Positions 52,449 to 61,965 of a stretch of 64,000 bases of DNA are shown piece by piece. Source of the stretch: Nostocoides sp. HKS02. Its GTDB lineage: Bacteria > Actinomycetota > Actinomycetes > Actinomycetales > Dermatophilaceae. The translations under genes and the position numbers were made by a program. Below the pieces are notes generated by a model, which was given only the letters and a program-made list of their open reading frames with translations, ran no database searches and was not told the origin of the DNA. Each line of letters starts with the position of its first letter. Position 1 is the stretch's first letter. The DNA lies in NCBI RefSeq assembly GCF_009707485.1, contig NZ_CP046121.1, positions 1 to 64,000 of the forward strand. The letters run 5' to 3'.

Positions 52449-53990
52449 CTACCGAGCCGCGGCGCGGGTGACGAAGTCGGCGAGGTCCCTGCTCTGCTGG
52501 AGTCGGCTGGGTTCGTGGACGTACATCATGTGCCCGGCCTCGTAGTACGCGTGCTCGATGTTGTCGTGCAGTGCTGCCGGGATGTCGAGGTGCGCCACGA
52601 CGTCCTGGGCGCCGTAGTACGGCGTCGCTCCATCGTGGTAGCCGTACGCGATGTGCACCTTGAGGTGGGGGTTGGCCCGCATCGCGCGGGCGAGCTGGCC
52701 GCTGACGTCGACCGGCTTCGCCTCGAACTCCTTGTAGGACCACTCCTGATGGGCCACGGACGAGATCTGCGTGTACGGCAGGTCGTTCGCGTACTCGAGC
52801 TCGTGGCGGACGTAGTGGTTCCAGGCCGCCGCGTAGGGGCCGCTGATCGCGTCGTAGGACGGGTCGGCGTCCCACATCTCGGCGTTGCCGTGAGCCAACG
52901 GTCCGGTGAACCGGGCATCGAGCCGCCCCACCGCAAGGCGCTCCTCGCGTCGCAGCTCGGTGAAGAAGCGGACGTGCTCGATCCGCAGGTTGGCACGGTC
53001 GACGTACTCCTGCGACAGCCCGGTCAGCGCCGCGAGCCGTCGCACGTGCTCGGCGCGTTCGGCCGGGGTGAGCCGCGAGCCCCTGGACAGGGCCCAGGGG
53101 TAGTCGCGCGCGGCATACTCCTCGGCCTCGGCGAGCACCGTCTTGAGCGCCTTGCGGCCGTGCTTGCCGTGGTAGTGCGCGACCGCGGCATACGTCGGCA
53201 GGTAGTCGACATGGGCACGGTCGTTGCTGAACTCGAAGTCGACCGTCGCGAAGTCGAGCACCGAGCTGATCAGCATGAGCCCGTTGAGGTAGAGGCCGTG
53301 CTGGCTCTGCAGATGGTCGGCCAGGGCGGCCGCGCGTGTCGTGCCGTAGGACTCGCCGGCGACGAACTTCGGTGACAGCCAACGGTTGTTGCGCTTGGTC
53401 CAGAGCCGGATCAGCTCACCGACGCTCTCGAGGTCGGCCTTGAAACCGTGGTAGTCCTTCGGCTTGCCGCCCTCGACCGCCCGGGAGTACCCGGTCGACA
53501 CGGGGTCGATGAAGACGAGGTCGGAGACGGCCAGGAGCGTCTCGGCGTTGTCGAGCAGGCCATACGGCGGGGGCGTGAGTGCGCCCACGTCGCCGGAGTC
53601 CACGCGACGGGGGCCGAGCAGGCCCAGGTGCAACCACACCGAGCTCGAGCCGGGGCCGCCGTTGAACGCGAACGTCACCGGACGGTTCGTGCCGGCGGGG
53701 GCATCGAGGACGTAGGACGTCAGGTTCATCTCGGCCTTGGCCTGGTGCCCTTTGAAAACGCCGTCCTCGAGGACTTCCTCGCGCAGGACGACGCGACCGG
53801 TCGTCGCGGTGTAGCGCAGGGTGCGGCGCCCGACCTTGAGGCTGTGGCGGGTGCTGACGACGTCGTCCTTGGGCGGGGCCGGAGTGGTCGTCACGGTCAC
53901 GGCGTCCGATGTGGTGGTCGTGGTCGGGCCCGTGCCCGATGAAGTGGCGCGGGCGGTGTCGGGCGGCGCGCTCGTCAGTTCGTCGGGCAT
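52449..53990 (-). CDS. Peptidase S10 (serine carboxypeptidase)
   Basis: A 513-residue alpha/beta hydrolase of the S10 family: NGGPGSSSVWLHLGLLGPRR (oxyanion), the nucleophile in VAGESYGTTRAAAL, the acid in YGYHDGATPYYGAQ and the histidine in YEAGHMMYVHEPS. No signal peptide is visible, only a Thr-rich N-terminal stretch of about 35 residues, so it may be cytoplasmic, as are other bacterial S10 homologues. ATG 53990 is preferred over 54002 because a TATGGT box lies seven bases before it. Confidence 0.88.
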   Translation of the reverse strand: MPDELTSAPPDTARATSSGTGPTTTTTSDAVTVTTTPAPPKDDVVSTRHSLKVGRRTLRYTATTGRVVLREEVLEDGVFKGHQAKAEMNLTSYVLDAPAGTNRPVTFAFNGGPGSSSVWLHLGLLGPRRVDSGDVGALTPPPYGLLDNAETLLAVSDLVFIDPVSTGYSRAVEGGKPKDYHGFKADLESVGELIRLWTKRNNRWLSPKFVAGESYGTTRAAALADHLQSQHGLYLNGLMLISSVLDFATVDFEFSNDRAHVDYLPTYAAVAHYHGKHGRKALKTVLAEAEEYAARDYPWALSRGSRLTPAERAEHVRRLAALTGLSQEYVDRANLRIEHVRFFTELRREERLAVGRLDARFTGPLAHGNAEMWDADPSYDAISGPYAAAWNHYVRHELEYANDLPYTQISSVAHQEWSYKEFEAKPVDVSGQLARAMRANPHLKVHIAYGYHDGATPYYGAQDVVAHLDIPAALHDNIEHAYYEAGHMMYVHEPSRLQQSRDLADFVTRAAAR

Positions 53991-53997
53991 GGGCGCA

Positions 53998-54003
53998 ACC
54001 ATA
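53998..54003 (-). promoter_or_regulatory. -10 element TATGGT before the S10 peptidase
   Basis: On the minus strand TATGGT ends seven bases before the ATG at 53990, consistent with a leaderless transcript; it would exclude the upstream ATG at 54002. Confidence 0.45.
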
Positions 54004-54023
54004 GTGCGTCTCGACAGCGCGTC

Positions 54024-55187
54024 TCAGCGCTCGCGCTGGGCCGCTCCGGATGCTGCGACCACGAATGAGTCGGGTGCTCGAAAGCCCCTGTCGCTGAAGG
54101 CTTGTGCGACGCGCCGCTGCGCGCGGTCTGCCCGTGCGGCGGGGACCAGCGCGATGGCTGAGCCGCCGAACCCACCACCGGTCATGCGCGCTCCGAGGGC
54201 TCCTGCCGCGACCGACGCCTCGACGGCGGTGTCGAGCTCGGCCACCGAGATCTCGAAGTCGTCGCGCATCGACGCGTGCGACTCGAGGAACAAGGTCCCG
54301 AGGCGGCCGAAGTCGTCGTGCCGCAGGGCCTCGACCGCCTGCTCGACGCGCCGGATCTCGGTGACGATGTGCCTCGCCCGCCGCCGCAACAGGTCTGACG
54401 AGAGGGTCGCCAGTCTCTCCTCGAGGCGCGCTGGCGGCACCTCGCGCAGGGTGGGCACGCCGAGCTCCTGGGCGGCCTGTTCGCAGGATCGTCGACGTTC
54501 GGCGTACTGGCCGTCGACGAGGGCGTGCTCGGCCCGGGTGTCGATGACCAGGAGCGCCAGGTCGTGGGCGGCGAGGTCGAACGGCACCTGCTCGGTGTGC
54601 TGGTCGCGGCAGTCCAGGAGCAGGGCGTGCAGTGAGGTCCCCAGCAGGGCCGCCGACTGGTCCATGCCGCCAGTGGGGGCCCGGGCGATGGTGTTCTCGG
54701 CGTCGATACACGCTGCTGCCAACGCGCGTCGTGTGCTCGGTGCGTCGAGCAGGCCCAGCCCGAAGAGGTCTGAGGCTGCCGCGCCCACGGCGCACTCGAG
54801 CGCGGCCGAGCTCGACAGTCCGGCCCCGAGCGGCACGCGTCCGTCGATGGCGACCTCGAGTCCGCGCACCCGGTGACCGGCGCGTTCCAGCGCCCACGGA
54901 ACACCTGCGACGTATGCCGCCCACCCGCCCGGGCGCCCGGGCGCCACGTCGTCGAGGGACAGCTCGACCACGTGGTCGCCCTGCGCCGACACGAGCCGAA
55001 GGAGGCGGTCGTCGCGCGGTGACGCCGCGGCATACGTGCGGTGGGGCAGCGCGATCGGCAGGCACAGGCCGGCGTTGTAGTCCGTGTGCTCGCCGATCAG
55101 GTTGACCCGACCGGGCGCGGACCACACGCCATCGGGGGCGCGGCCGAAGGTGGCCTCGAACAGGGCGGCAGCCGAGTCCGCGCTCAC
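54024..55187 (-). CDS. galK: Galactokinase
   Basis: A 387-residue GHMP kinase phosphorylating galactose in the Leloir pathway: SAPGRVNLIGEHTDYNAG (galactokinase signature), LGAGLSSSAALECAVG (ATP loop) and TGGGFGGSAIALV (motif 3). GTG 55187 overlaps the galT stop by four bases. Last gene of the deoR-galT-galK operon. Confidence 0.95.
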   Translation of the reverse strand: MSADSAAALFEATFGRAPDGVWSAPGRVNLIGEHTDYNAGLCLPIALPHRTYAAASPRDDRLLRLVSAQGDHVVELSLDDVAPGRPGGWAAYVAGVPWALERAGHRVRGLEVAIDGRVPLGAGLSSSAALECAVGAAASDLFGLGLLDAPSTRRALAAACIDAENTIARAPTGGMDQSAALLGTSLHALLLDCRDQHTEQVPFDLAAHDLALLVIDTRAEHALVDGQYAERRRSCEQAAQELGVPTLREVPPARLEERLATLSSDLLRRRARHIVTEIRRVEQAVEALRHDDFGRLGTLFLESHASMRDDFEISVAELDTAVEASVAAGALGARMTGGGFGGSAIALVPAARADRAQRRVAQAFSDRGFRAPDSFVVAASGAAQRER

Positions 55188-56300
55188 GGTGCGACCTCGC
55201 GCAGCCTCGCGGCGATGGTCTCGGGGGGCACGTCGTTGACCCAGCCACCGACGCCCGACTCGGAGCCGGCGAGGTACTTGAGCTTGCCCGGAGCGCGCAG
55301 GACCGACATCACCTGCAGGTGCAGGCGCGAGACGTCACGACCCCGGCGGGCGGGGGCCTGGTGCCACCCGGCGATGTAGGGCAACCGGATCGGCGTACCG
55401 TCCGCGCCGACGTAGTACCGGTCCAGCCGGCGCATCAGGTCGAGGTAGACGTGGGCGAGGTCGTCGCGCTCGGCGTCGGACAGCTCGGGCAGGTCGGCGA
55501 CATCGCGGTTCGGCGCCAGGTGCACCTCGACCGGCCAACGGGCCGCGAAGGGGACGTAGGCAGTCCAGTGCTCGGACGCGAGGACGATCCGCTCGCCGCT
55601 CTCACGCTCGGCGGCGAGGAGGTCGGCGCCGAGCAGGCGCCCGGTGCGGTCGTGGTGCTTCTGGGCGCGGACCAGCAGGTCGTGGGTGCGCTGGGGCACG
55701 GTGGGGTAGGCGTAGATCTGGCCGTGCGGGTGGTTCAGGGTCACGCCGATCTCCTGACCGCGGTTCTCGAAGCAGAACACGTGCTCCACCTCGGGGAGTG
55801 CTCCGAGCTCGGCGGCGCGATCGGCCCAGGCGTCGATGACGGTGCGTGCACGTTCTGCGGTCAGGTCGGCGAAGGCGGCGTCGTGGTTGCTCGTGAAGCA
55901 CACGACCTCGCAGCGCCCTCGGGCCGGGGCGGTCCGGAAGAGCTCGGGCGTCCCCGCGGGTGGGACCACACCGTCGGTCACCGGCGCGTACGACGGGAAG
56001 CGGTTCTCGAACACCACGACGTCGTATGCGGTCTCGGGCACCTCGGAGGGGGACGCTCCCAGTCCCGGTGGGACACAGCGGGCACTCGTCCTTGGGGGGC
56101 AGGAAGGTGCGGTTGAGGCGGTGTCCCGCGATCGCGACCCAGTCGCCGACCAGCGCGTCGTAGCGAACCTGGCCGGCGACGGCGCGTTCGCCCAGGGGCC
56201 TGGTGTCGACGGCCTGGCGCGGGGGAGCGCCAGGGGTGTCGTCGAAGTAGATGATCTCGCGGCCGTCGGCGAGGAGCCGGCTGGTGCGACGGACGCTCAT
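55184..56300 (-). CDS. galT: Galactose-1-phosphate uridylyltransferase, one frameshift
   Basis: A HIT-superfamily enzyme of about 372 residues. The catalytic histidine lies in GVTLNHPHGQIYAYP, and the zinc site includes ECPLCPTGTG near the N-terminus. One extra base in a CCCCC run near 56053 splits the N-terminal part (ending TGTGSVP) from SEVPETAYDVVVFENRFPSY; removing it restores the gene. Start ATG 56300 overlaps the deoR stop. Confidence 0.9.
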
Positions 56301-57106
56301 CGCGTTGCCTCCGGGCGTCGGGTGTCCGCGAGGAGGAGCTCGCCGACCACGTCCGCCACCGGGGCGCGCACCGCAGCCGGGAGCTCGTCATCGGTGACGA
56401 GCACGTCGACCCCGGCGAGGTCGAGGAAGCTGCTCAGGCCGACCACTCCGAACTTCGTGTGGTCGGCCAGGACGCAGGTGCGTCGGCCGCACCCGACGAG
56501 GGCCCGGTTGGTCTGCGACTCCACGAGGTTGGGCGTGGTCAGGCCGGCTCGGGGGTCGACCCCGTGCGCGCCGAGGAGCAGCAGGTCCACGTGCAGCGTC
56601 CGAAGTGCGGCGTCGGCCACGGGGCCGACGAGGGCGTCAGAGGGTGTGCGCACCCCGCCGGTGAGGACGACCACCTGGCCGGGCGTCGCGGCCTCGTGCA
56701 GGAGCTGGGCGACGGGTACGGAGTTGGTGACCACGGTGAGGTCCCGCACGGCCCGGATCGCCCGCGCGAGCTCGTAGGTGGTCGTGCCGGCCGAGATGCC
56801 GATGGACATGCCTGGTTCCACGAAGGCGGCCGCAGCCGCGGCGATGGCCTGCTTCTGGCGGGTCATGAGCGCGGACTTGACCCTGAACCCGGGCTCGTCG
56901 CTGCTTGGCTCGACGCCGCTTGGCGCGCCGACCGCGACGGCGCCCCCGTGGACCCGTTCGAGCACCCCGCGCGCAGCCAGCTGGTCGATGTCGCGACGGA
57001 TGGTCATGTCGGACACGCCCAGCTCGCCGACCAGGTCGGCCACCCGCGCGGCTCCCGCGCGGGTCACGACCTCGACGATCCGCGCGCGGCGCTGGGTGGC
57101 AAGCAT
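56297..57106 (-). CDS. DeoR-family repressor of the gal operon
   Basis: A 269-residue sugar-phosphate-responsive regulator. The N-terminal HTH is RIVEVVTRAGAARVADLVGELGVSDMTIRRDIDQL, followed by the DeoR ISOCOT sugar-sensing domain (SIGISAGTTTYELA, LGAHGVDPRAGLTTPNL). ATG 57106 is chosen; in-frame codons upstream lack a ribosome-binding site. It is co-transcribed with galT and galK and probably senses a galactose or tagatose phosphate. Confidence 0.9.
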   Translation of the reverse strand: MLATQRRARIVEVVTRAGAARVADLVGELGVSDMTIRRDIDQLAARGVLERVHGGAVAVGAPSGVEPSSDEPGFRVKSALMTRQKQAIAAAAAAFVEPGMSIGISAGTTTYELARAIRAVRDLTVVTNSVPVAQLLHEAATPGQVVVLTGGVRTPSDALVGPVADAALRTLHVDLLLLGAHGVDPRAGLTTPNLVESQTNRALVGCGRRTCVLADHTKFGVVGLSSFLDLAGVDVLVTDDELPAAVRAPVADVVGELLLADTRRPEATR

Positions 57107-57222
57107 GCGGTGCAGTCTCGGACCAGTCCTGACATTAGTCAACACGAACCTACATTTTGAGACAGGATCGAACGGCCGACACCCAGGCTCGCTCGTCGAC
57201 CCCACCTGACACAATGGCGCCC

Positions 57223-58245
57223 ATGTCGACGCCCCCTGCTCCCGCTGCGCTGCCCCGGATCCTGTCCGGGATGCAGCCCACCAGCGACTCGCTCCACCTC
57301 GGCAACTACATCGGCGCGCTGGTCAACTGGGTGGGGCTGCAGCAGGACTTCGACGCCTACTACTTCGTCGCCGACCTCCACGCGCTCACGGTCCCCACCG
57401 ACCCCGAGGTGCTACGGCGTCGCACCCGGGTCACCGCCGCGCAGTTCATTGCTGGTGGGGTCGACCCCAAGCGCTCGGCCGTGTTCTGCCAGAGCCACAT
57501 CACCGAGCACGCCGAGCTGGGGTGGGTCATGAACTGCCTCACCGGCTTCGGCGAGGCGAGCCGGATGACCCAGTTCAAGGACAAGACCGCCAAGGGTCAG
57601 AACGCGAACGTCGGCCTGTTCGCGTACCCGATGCTCATGGCGGCCGACATCCTCATGTACGACGCGGCATACGTCCCCGTGGGCGAGGACCAGCGCCAGC
57701 ACCTCGAGATCACCCGCGACCTGGCCGAGCGCTTCAACGCGCGGTTCGGTGAGACGCTCGTGGTGCCCGACGCCTACATCGTCAAGGGCTCGGCCAAGAT
57801 CATGGAGCTGACCGACCCGACGTCGAAGATGTCTGCCACCAACTCGCCGGACAAGGGGCTTCTGCTGCTCTCCGACGAGCCCGCTCGGCTACGCAAGAAG
57901 ATCATGTCCGCCGTCACGGACACCGAGTCCGAGGTGCGCTACGACGTCGAGACCAAGGCGGGCGTCTCCAACCTGCTGGTCATCCACTCGGTGCTCTCTG
58001 GCCAGCGCATCGAGGAGCTCGAGCGCGAGTTCGCCGGCAAGGGGTACGGAGACCTCAAGAAGGCCGTGGCCGAGGTCGTGGTCGACGCCGTCGAGCCCTT
58101 CCGCGAGCGGATGGCCGAGCTGCTCGACGACCCTGCGGAGCTCGACCGCATCCTCGCGGACGGCGCCGACCGGGCCCGCGAGGTGGCGGTCGCGACGATG
58201 GCCCGGGTGCGTGACCGAGTGGGGCTGCTGCCGAGCGTTCGGTAG
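57223..58245 (+). CDS. trpS: Tryptophanyl-tRNA synthetase
   Basis: A 340-residue class Ic synthetase charging tRNA-Trp. The HIGH motif is HLGNYIGA and the KMSKS loop appears as SKMSATN. Other blocks are [34 protein letters not shown] and [21 protein letters not shown] 57223 is used; ATG 57214 would add three residues. It is divergent from the deoR-galTK operon. Confidence 0.96.
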   Translation: MSTPPAPAALPRILSGMQPTSDSLHLGNYIGALVNWVGLQQDFDAYYFVADLHALTVPTDPEVLRRRTRVTAAQFIAGGVDPKRSAVFCQSHITEHAELGWVMNCLTGFGEASRMTQFKDKTAKGQNANVGLFAYPMLMAADILMYDAAYVPVGEDQRQHLEITRDLAERFNARFGETLVVPDAYIVKGSAKIMELTDPTSKMSATNSPDKGLLLLSDEPARLRKKIMSAVTDTESEVRYDVETKAGVSNLLVIHSVLSGQRIEELEREFAGKGYGDLKKAVAEVVVDAVEPFRERMAELLDDPAELDRILADGADRAREVAVATMARVRDRVGLLPSVR

Positions 58246-58248
58246 GGT
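58243..58248 (+). promoter_or_regulatory. -10 element TAGGGT overlapping the trpS stop codon
   Basis: The TAG stop of trpS forms the first half of a TAGGGT box that lies seven bases before the GTG at 58256, so an internal leaderless promoter may drive the next genes. Confidence 0.45.
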
Positions 58249-58255
58249 CGCGACC

Positions 58256-58774
58256 GTGCCCACCATCGGTGTGTCGATCGCGATCCCCTCGCCCCACGCA
58301 GAGATGCTGCAGGCCAAGCGGGCGTCCTTTGGCGACCCCTTGGCCGACTGCATCCCCACCCATGTGACGCTGCTGCCGCCCACCGAGGTCGATGACGCGC
58401 AGCTGGCCTCCGCCGTGACCCACCTCGAGCAGGTGGCTGAGCAGGGGCACTCGTTCTCGATGGTGCTGCGTGGCACCGGGACGTTTCGGCCGATCTCGCC
58501 GGTGGTGTTCGTGCAGGTCTCCGGTGGCCTCGCCGAGTGCGAGGTGCTCGAGCGAGCCGTACGACGCGGCCCGTTGGCCCGCGACCTCGACTTCTACTAC
58601 CACCCGCACGTGACCGTGGCACACCACGTGCCCGAGGACAGCCTCGACCGGGCCTTCCAGGAGCTCGCTGACTTCGAGTGCACCTTCACGGTGCGCGAGT
58701 TCTACCTCTACGAGCACGGCGCTGACCAGATCTGGCGCCAGGTGCGCTCATTCCCCCTCAACGGCGGAGGCTGA
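58256..58774 (+). CDS. 2'-5' RNA ligase / cyclic phosphodiesterase-like protein
   Basis: A 172-residue two-histidine phosphoesterase fold protein with both HxT motifs: PTHVTLLPP (about residues 37-45) and HPHVTVAHH (about 118-126). Family members hydrolyse cyclic nucleotide phosphodiesters or act on RNA ends; the native substrate here is unknown. It sits between trpS and the YihY gene, which starts one base after its stop. Confidence 0.88.
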   Translation: MPTIGVSIAIPSPHAEMLQAKRASFGDPLADCIPTHVTLLPPTEVDDAQLASAVTHLEQVAEQGHSFSMVLRGTGTFRPISPVVFVQVSGGLAECEVLERAVRRGPLARDLDFYYHPHVTVAHHVPEDSLDRAFQELADFECTFTVREFYLYEHGADQIWRQVRSFPLNGGG

Positions 58775-58775
58775 C

Positions 58776-59870
58776 GTGCAGACCCTCAAGCGGTGGTGGG
58801 CCCGCGTCCAGCAGACACCGGCCGGACGGGCGTGGAAGCGCTACGGAGACACCCGCGGCAGCTTACTGGCCGCTGGGGTCACCTACTTCGGCTTCCTGTC
58901 GATCTTCCCCATCCTGGCGCTGGCGTTCGCCGTCTTCGGGTTCCTGCTTCGTGGCCACCCCCAGTGGCTGGGCGACATCCGGCACTACCTCGACGGTGCC
59001 CTCCCGGGCTTCGTGCAAGACCCACAGGGCAAGAACGGCCTCATCCCGCTCACGCTGCCACGCGGTGGCACGCTGGCCACGGTGGGGATCGTCGGCGTGG
59101 CCGGACTGCTCTGGGGCGGACTCGGCTGGCTCGACGCCCTGAGGGAGGGCGTCCGCGCGGTGTTCGGCGTCACCGGGTCGGCGGGCAACGTCGTCACCGA
59201 CAAGCTGCGTGACATCGGGGTCCTCGTCGTCATCGGCCTGGCGGTGATCATCTCGGCGGTGGTTGCCGCCCTCGCCAACGGCGCCACGGGCTTCGTGGCC
59301 GAACTGGTCGGGCTGGGCCGCCAGCAGTGGCTCGTCACGGCAGTGGGGGTGGTCGTCCAAGCCCTGCTCAACACCGCCGTGGTCGGCCTCGTGCTCCGGG
59401 TGCTCACCGGGGTCCCGGTGCCGTGGAAGGGCCTGCGCAACGGAGCGATCTTCGGCGGTGTCGGCCTGACCGTGCTGCAGCTCTTCGGCACCCGCCTGAT
59501 CGCCGGCACGCTGCACAACCCCGTCTTCGCCTCGATCGGCCTGGTCGTGGGGCTGCTCGTGTTCCTCAACTTCATCTCGCGGGTGCTGCTCGTGGCGGCC
59601 GCGTGGGCCGCCAACGACCTCGCCACCGCCACCGCCACCGCTACAGCGCAGGGCGGTCAGGACGCAGGCCAGCGGCTCAAGGCCACCGAAGGCCCCGAGC
59701 AGCGGCCCCTCGTCGGGCTCAAGGGGCGCACCGACGCCGGGCTGCCCACGTTCAGCCAGCGCGCTGCCGACCGCACCTCGGTGGCGGCCGGAGCGGTGCT
59801 CGGCGCGTTGGGTGCGGTCGTGGTCGGTTCGGGCGCCCGCGGCATCCGGTCGCTGGTCCGGCGCCGGTAG
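58776..59870 (+). CDS. YihY/virulence-factor BrkB family membrane protein
   Basis: A 364-residue integral membrane protein with about six helices (including YFGFLSIFPILALAFAVFGFLL and GVLVVIGLAVIISAVVAALA). The YihY domain signature AAGVTYFGFLSIFPI lies near residue 32. A cytoplasmic C-terminal region follows, with a (Ala-Thr)4 run encoded by GCCACC repeats near 59621. The family's function is not established; it is not a ribonuclease despite old RbN naming. Start GTG 58776. Confidence 0.88.
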   Translation: MQTLKRWWARVQQTPAGRAWKRYGDTRGSLLAAGVTYFGFLSIFPILALAFAVFGFLLRGHPQWLGDIRHYLDGALPGFVQDPQGKNGLIPLTLPRGGTLATVGIVGVAGLLWGGLGWLDALREGVRAVFGVTGSAGNVVTDKLRDIGVLVVIGLAVIISAVVAALANGATGFVAELVGLGRQQWLVTAVGVVVQALLNTAVVGLVLRVLTGVPVPWKGLRNGAIFGGVGLTVLQLFGTRLIAGTLHNPVFASIGLVVGLLVFLNFISRVLLVAAAWAANDLATATATATAQGGQDAGQRLKATEGPEQRPLVGLKGRTDAGLPTFSQRAADRTSVAAGAVLGALGAVVVGSGARGIRSLVRRR

Positions 59871-59935
59871 CCCCCTCGACCCCGCACGACCCCGGACGAC
59901 GCCGCACGATGGGGCAGGAGGGGGCAGGAGACGCG

Positions 59936-61198
59936 TCAGCGTCGGTGGCGAGGCACCGGCGCGGGGCGCCGGACGGCTCGGCTCGCCAGCAGCGCCACCA
60001 GCAGCAGCGCGGCAGCCAGCCCGCCCAACCCCACCCAGGGGGCAACCGAGCGGGGCAACAGCTCCGAGCTCGGCACGGCGGCCGCGGCCGCTCGGGGGAC
60101 GCCCGCCGGAAGTCCACCCGGGACCATCGCCGACCCCTCGCTCGGGGCAACGGTCGGTGCCGTGGTGACCGCACCGGGGGCGACGAGGGTGCCGACGGGC
60201 CTCGCCCGCGCGGCGTACCGGAAGGCCCAGTCGTACATCGCAGCCTGCGGGCGCCAGGACGCGTCCAGCCCGTGCATCTCCGTGAGGAGGTAGGTGTGGC
60301 CGCCGCGGGTCACCGCCGAGATGTAGGTTCGCTCGGCGGCCACGGTGTAGCCGTTCTTGACGCCGATCGTGCCCGGGTAGTTGTACAGCAGCTTGTTGTG
60401 GCTGTTGATCGTGTAGGTGGCCCGCTTCTTGGTCTTGGGGTCGAGGTTGCCCGGAAACGCCACCCGCTTGGTGATCACGTACGACCGGAACTGCGGCAGG
60501 GCGAGCGCCGCCCGGCCGATCAGGGCGAGGTCGTAGGCGCTGGACGTCTCACCCGGCGCGTCCAGGCCGGACGGGTCCTTGGCGACCGTGTCGTGGGCCC
60601 CGAGGTATGCCGCGTGCGCATTCATGGCGGCGAGCGTCGCCGCCCGGCCGCCCGCCGACTCGGTGAGCGCATACGTGGCGTCGTTGCCCGAGGCCATCAG
60701 CATCGCCTCGAAGAGCTGCTTCGCGGTGTAGGGCAGGCCCGGGACGATGCCGACGCGGGTGCCGTCGGCCGCGGCGTCGGCCTGGGTCGGGACGATGGTG
60801 CGCTGGGCGGGGACCAGCGGGATGAGGGTCAGGGCGGCGAGTGTCTTGAGGGTGCTCGCCGGGAGCATCCGCGCGTGGGCCGCCTTGGCCGCGATGACGT
60901 CGCCGGTGTCGAGGTCGGCGAGCAGCCAGGAGACGTCACGCAGGGCGGGTGGCGGGGGCACGCCGGGGGGAAGGTCGGTGACCAGGCCCATGGCGGCGAG
61001 GCGCTCACCGCCGATCGACACCCGCGGGTCGACGCTGCCGGACGGCGTGGGCAACGTCGGTGTCGATGCGGTCCTCGGCGTCGGAGCCGGTGGGGTCGTG
61101 ACCGCCTGGGTGGGCACTGCGACGCCCAGGACGCCGACGGCCAGTGCGGCGACGGCGCCTGGGCGAATCCACGCGGGTCTCCCGCGGCGGGTGCTCAT
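59936..61198 (-). CDS. D-alanyl-D-alanine carboxypeptidase (penicillin-binding, S11)
   Basis: A 420-residue DacA-type enzyme that trims peptidoglycan pentapeptides. Signal peptide at residues 1-32, then a Pro/Thr linker. The SxxK motif is in MLPASTLKTLAAL, the SxN motif in MASGNDATYAL and the KTG-equivalent is KNG in TIGVKNGYTVAAERTYIS. A C-terminal membrane helix (APWVGLGGLAAALLLVALLA) and basic tail anchor it outside the membrane. The start is ATG 61198. Confidence 0.92.
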   Translation of the reverse strand: MSTRRGRPAWIRPGAVAALAVGVLGVAVPTQAVTTPPAPTPRTASTPTLPTPSGSVDPRVSIGGERLAAMGLVTDLPPGVPPPPALRDVSWLLADLDTGDVIAAKAAHARMLPASTLKTLAALTLIPLVPAQRTIVPTQADAAADGTRVGIVPGLPYTAKQLFEAMLMASGNDATYALTESAGGRAATLAAMNAHAAYLGAHDTVAKDPSGLDAPGETSSAYDLALIGRAALALPQFRSYVITKRVAFPGNLDPKTKKRATYTINSHNKLLYNYPGTIGVKNGYTVAAERTYISAVTRGGHTYLLTEMHGLDASWRPQAAMYDWAFRYAARARPVGTLVAPGAVTTAPTVAPSEGSAMVPGGLPAGVPRAAAAAVPSSELLPRSVAPWVGLGGLAAALLLVALLASRAVRRPAPVPRHRR

Positions 61199-61203
61199 CC
61201 GAC

Positions 61204-61965
61204 TCAGAACCGGCTCGTGAGCAGAGCCCGCTTGACTTCCTGGATCGCCTGCGTGACCTGGATGCCGCGGGGGCACGCGTCGGTGCAGTTGAAGGTCGTG
61301 CGGCAGCGCCACACGCCTTCCTTGTCGTTGAGGATCTCGAGGCGCTGGGCGCCACCCTCGTCGCGGCTGTCGAAGATGAACCGGTGGGCGTTGACGATGG
61401 CGGCGGGGCCGAAGTACTGGCCGTCGTTCCAGAACACCGGGCAGCTCGTGGTGCACGCGGCGCACAGGATGCACTTGGTCGTGTCATCGAAGCGGTCGCG
61501 GTCCTGCTGGCTCTGGATGCGCTCGCGGGTGGGCTCGTTGCCGGTGGTGATGAGGAACGGCATGACCTCGCGATAGGCGTCGAAGAAGGGCTCCATGTCG
61601 ACGATGAGGTCCTTCTCGACCGGCAGGCCCTTGATCGGCTCGACGGTGATCGGCTTGTCGGGGTTGACGTCCTTGATCAGCGTCTTGCAGGCCAGGCGGT
61701 TCTTGCCGTTGATGCGCATGGCGTCCGAGCCGCAGACACCATGGGCGCAGGACCGGCGGAACGACAGGGAGCCGTCCTGCTCCCACTTGATCTGGTGCAG
61801 GGCGTCCAGCACGCGGTCCGTCGCGTGGGAGGTGACCTGGTAGGTCTCCCAGTGCGGCTCGGAGTCGACCTCGGGGTTGTAGCGCGAGATCCTCAGCGTC
61901 ACCGTGAAGGTGGGGACGGCCTTCGCGGTGGTGGCCTTGGGCGTGTCGTCGATCGTCGCGGTCAT
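61204..61965 (-). CDS. sdhB: Succinate dehydrogenase iron-sulfur subunit
   Basis: A 253-residue Fe-S subunit of respiratory complex II. The [2Fe-2S] ligands are in FRRSCAHGVCGSDAM and RLACKTL; [4Fe-4S] and [3Fe-4S] ligands are in TKCILCAACTTSCPVF and CTDACPRGI. ATG 61965 overlaps the sdhA stop by one base. Confidence 0.96.
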   Translation of the reverse strand: MTATIDDTPKATTAKAVPTFTVTLRISRYNPEVDSEPHWETYQVTSHATDRVLDALHQIKWEQDGSLSFRRSCAHGVCGSDAMRINGKNRLACKTLIKDVNPDKPITVEPIKGLPVEKDLIVDMEPFFDAYREVMPFLITTGNEPTRERIQSQQDRDRFDDTTKCILCAACTTSCPVFWNDGQYFGPAAIVNAHRFIFDSRDEGGAQRLEILNDKEGVWRCRTTFNCTDACPRGIQVTQAIQEVKRALLTSRF

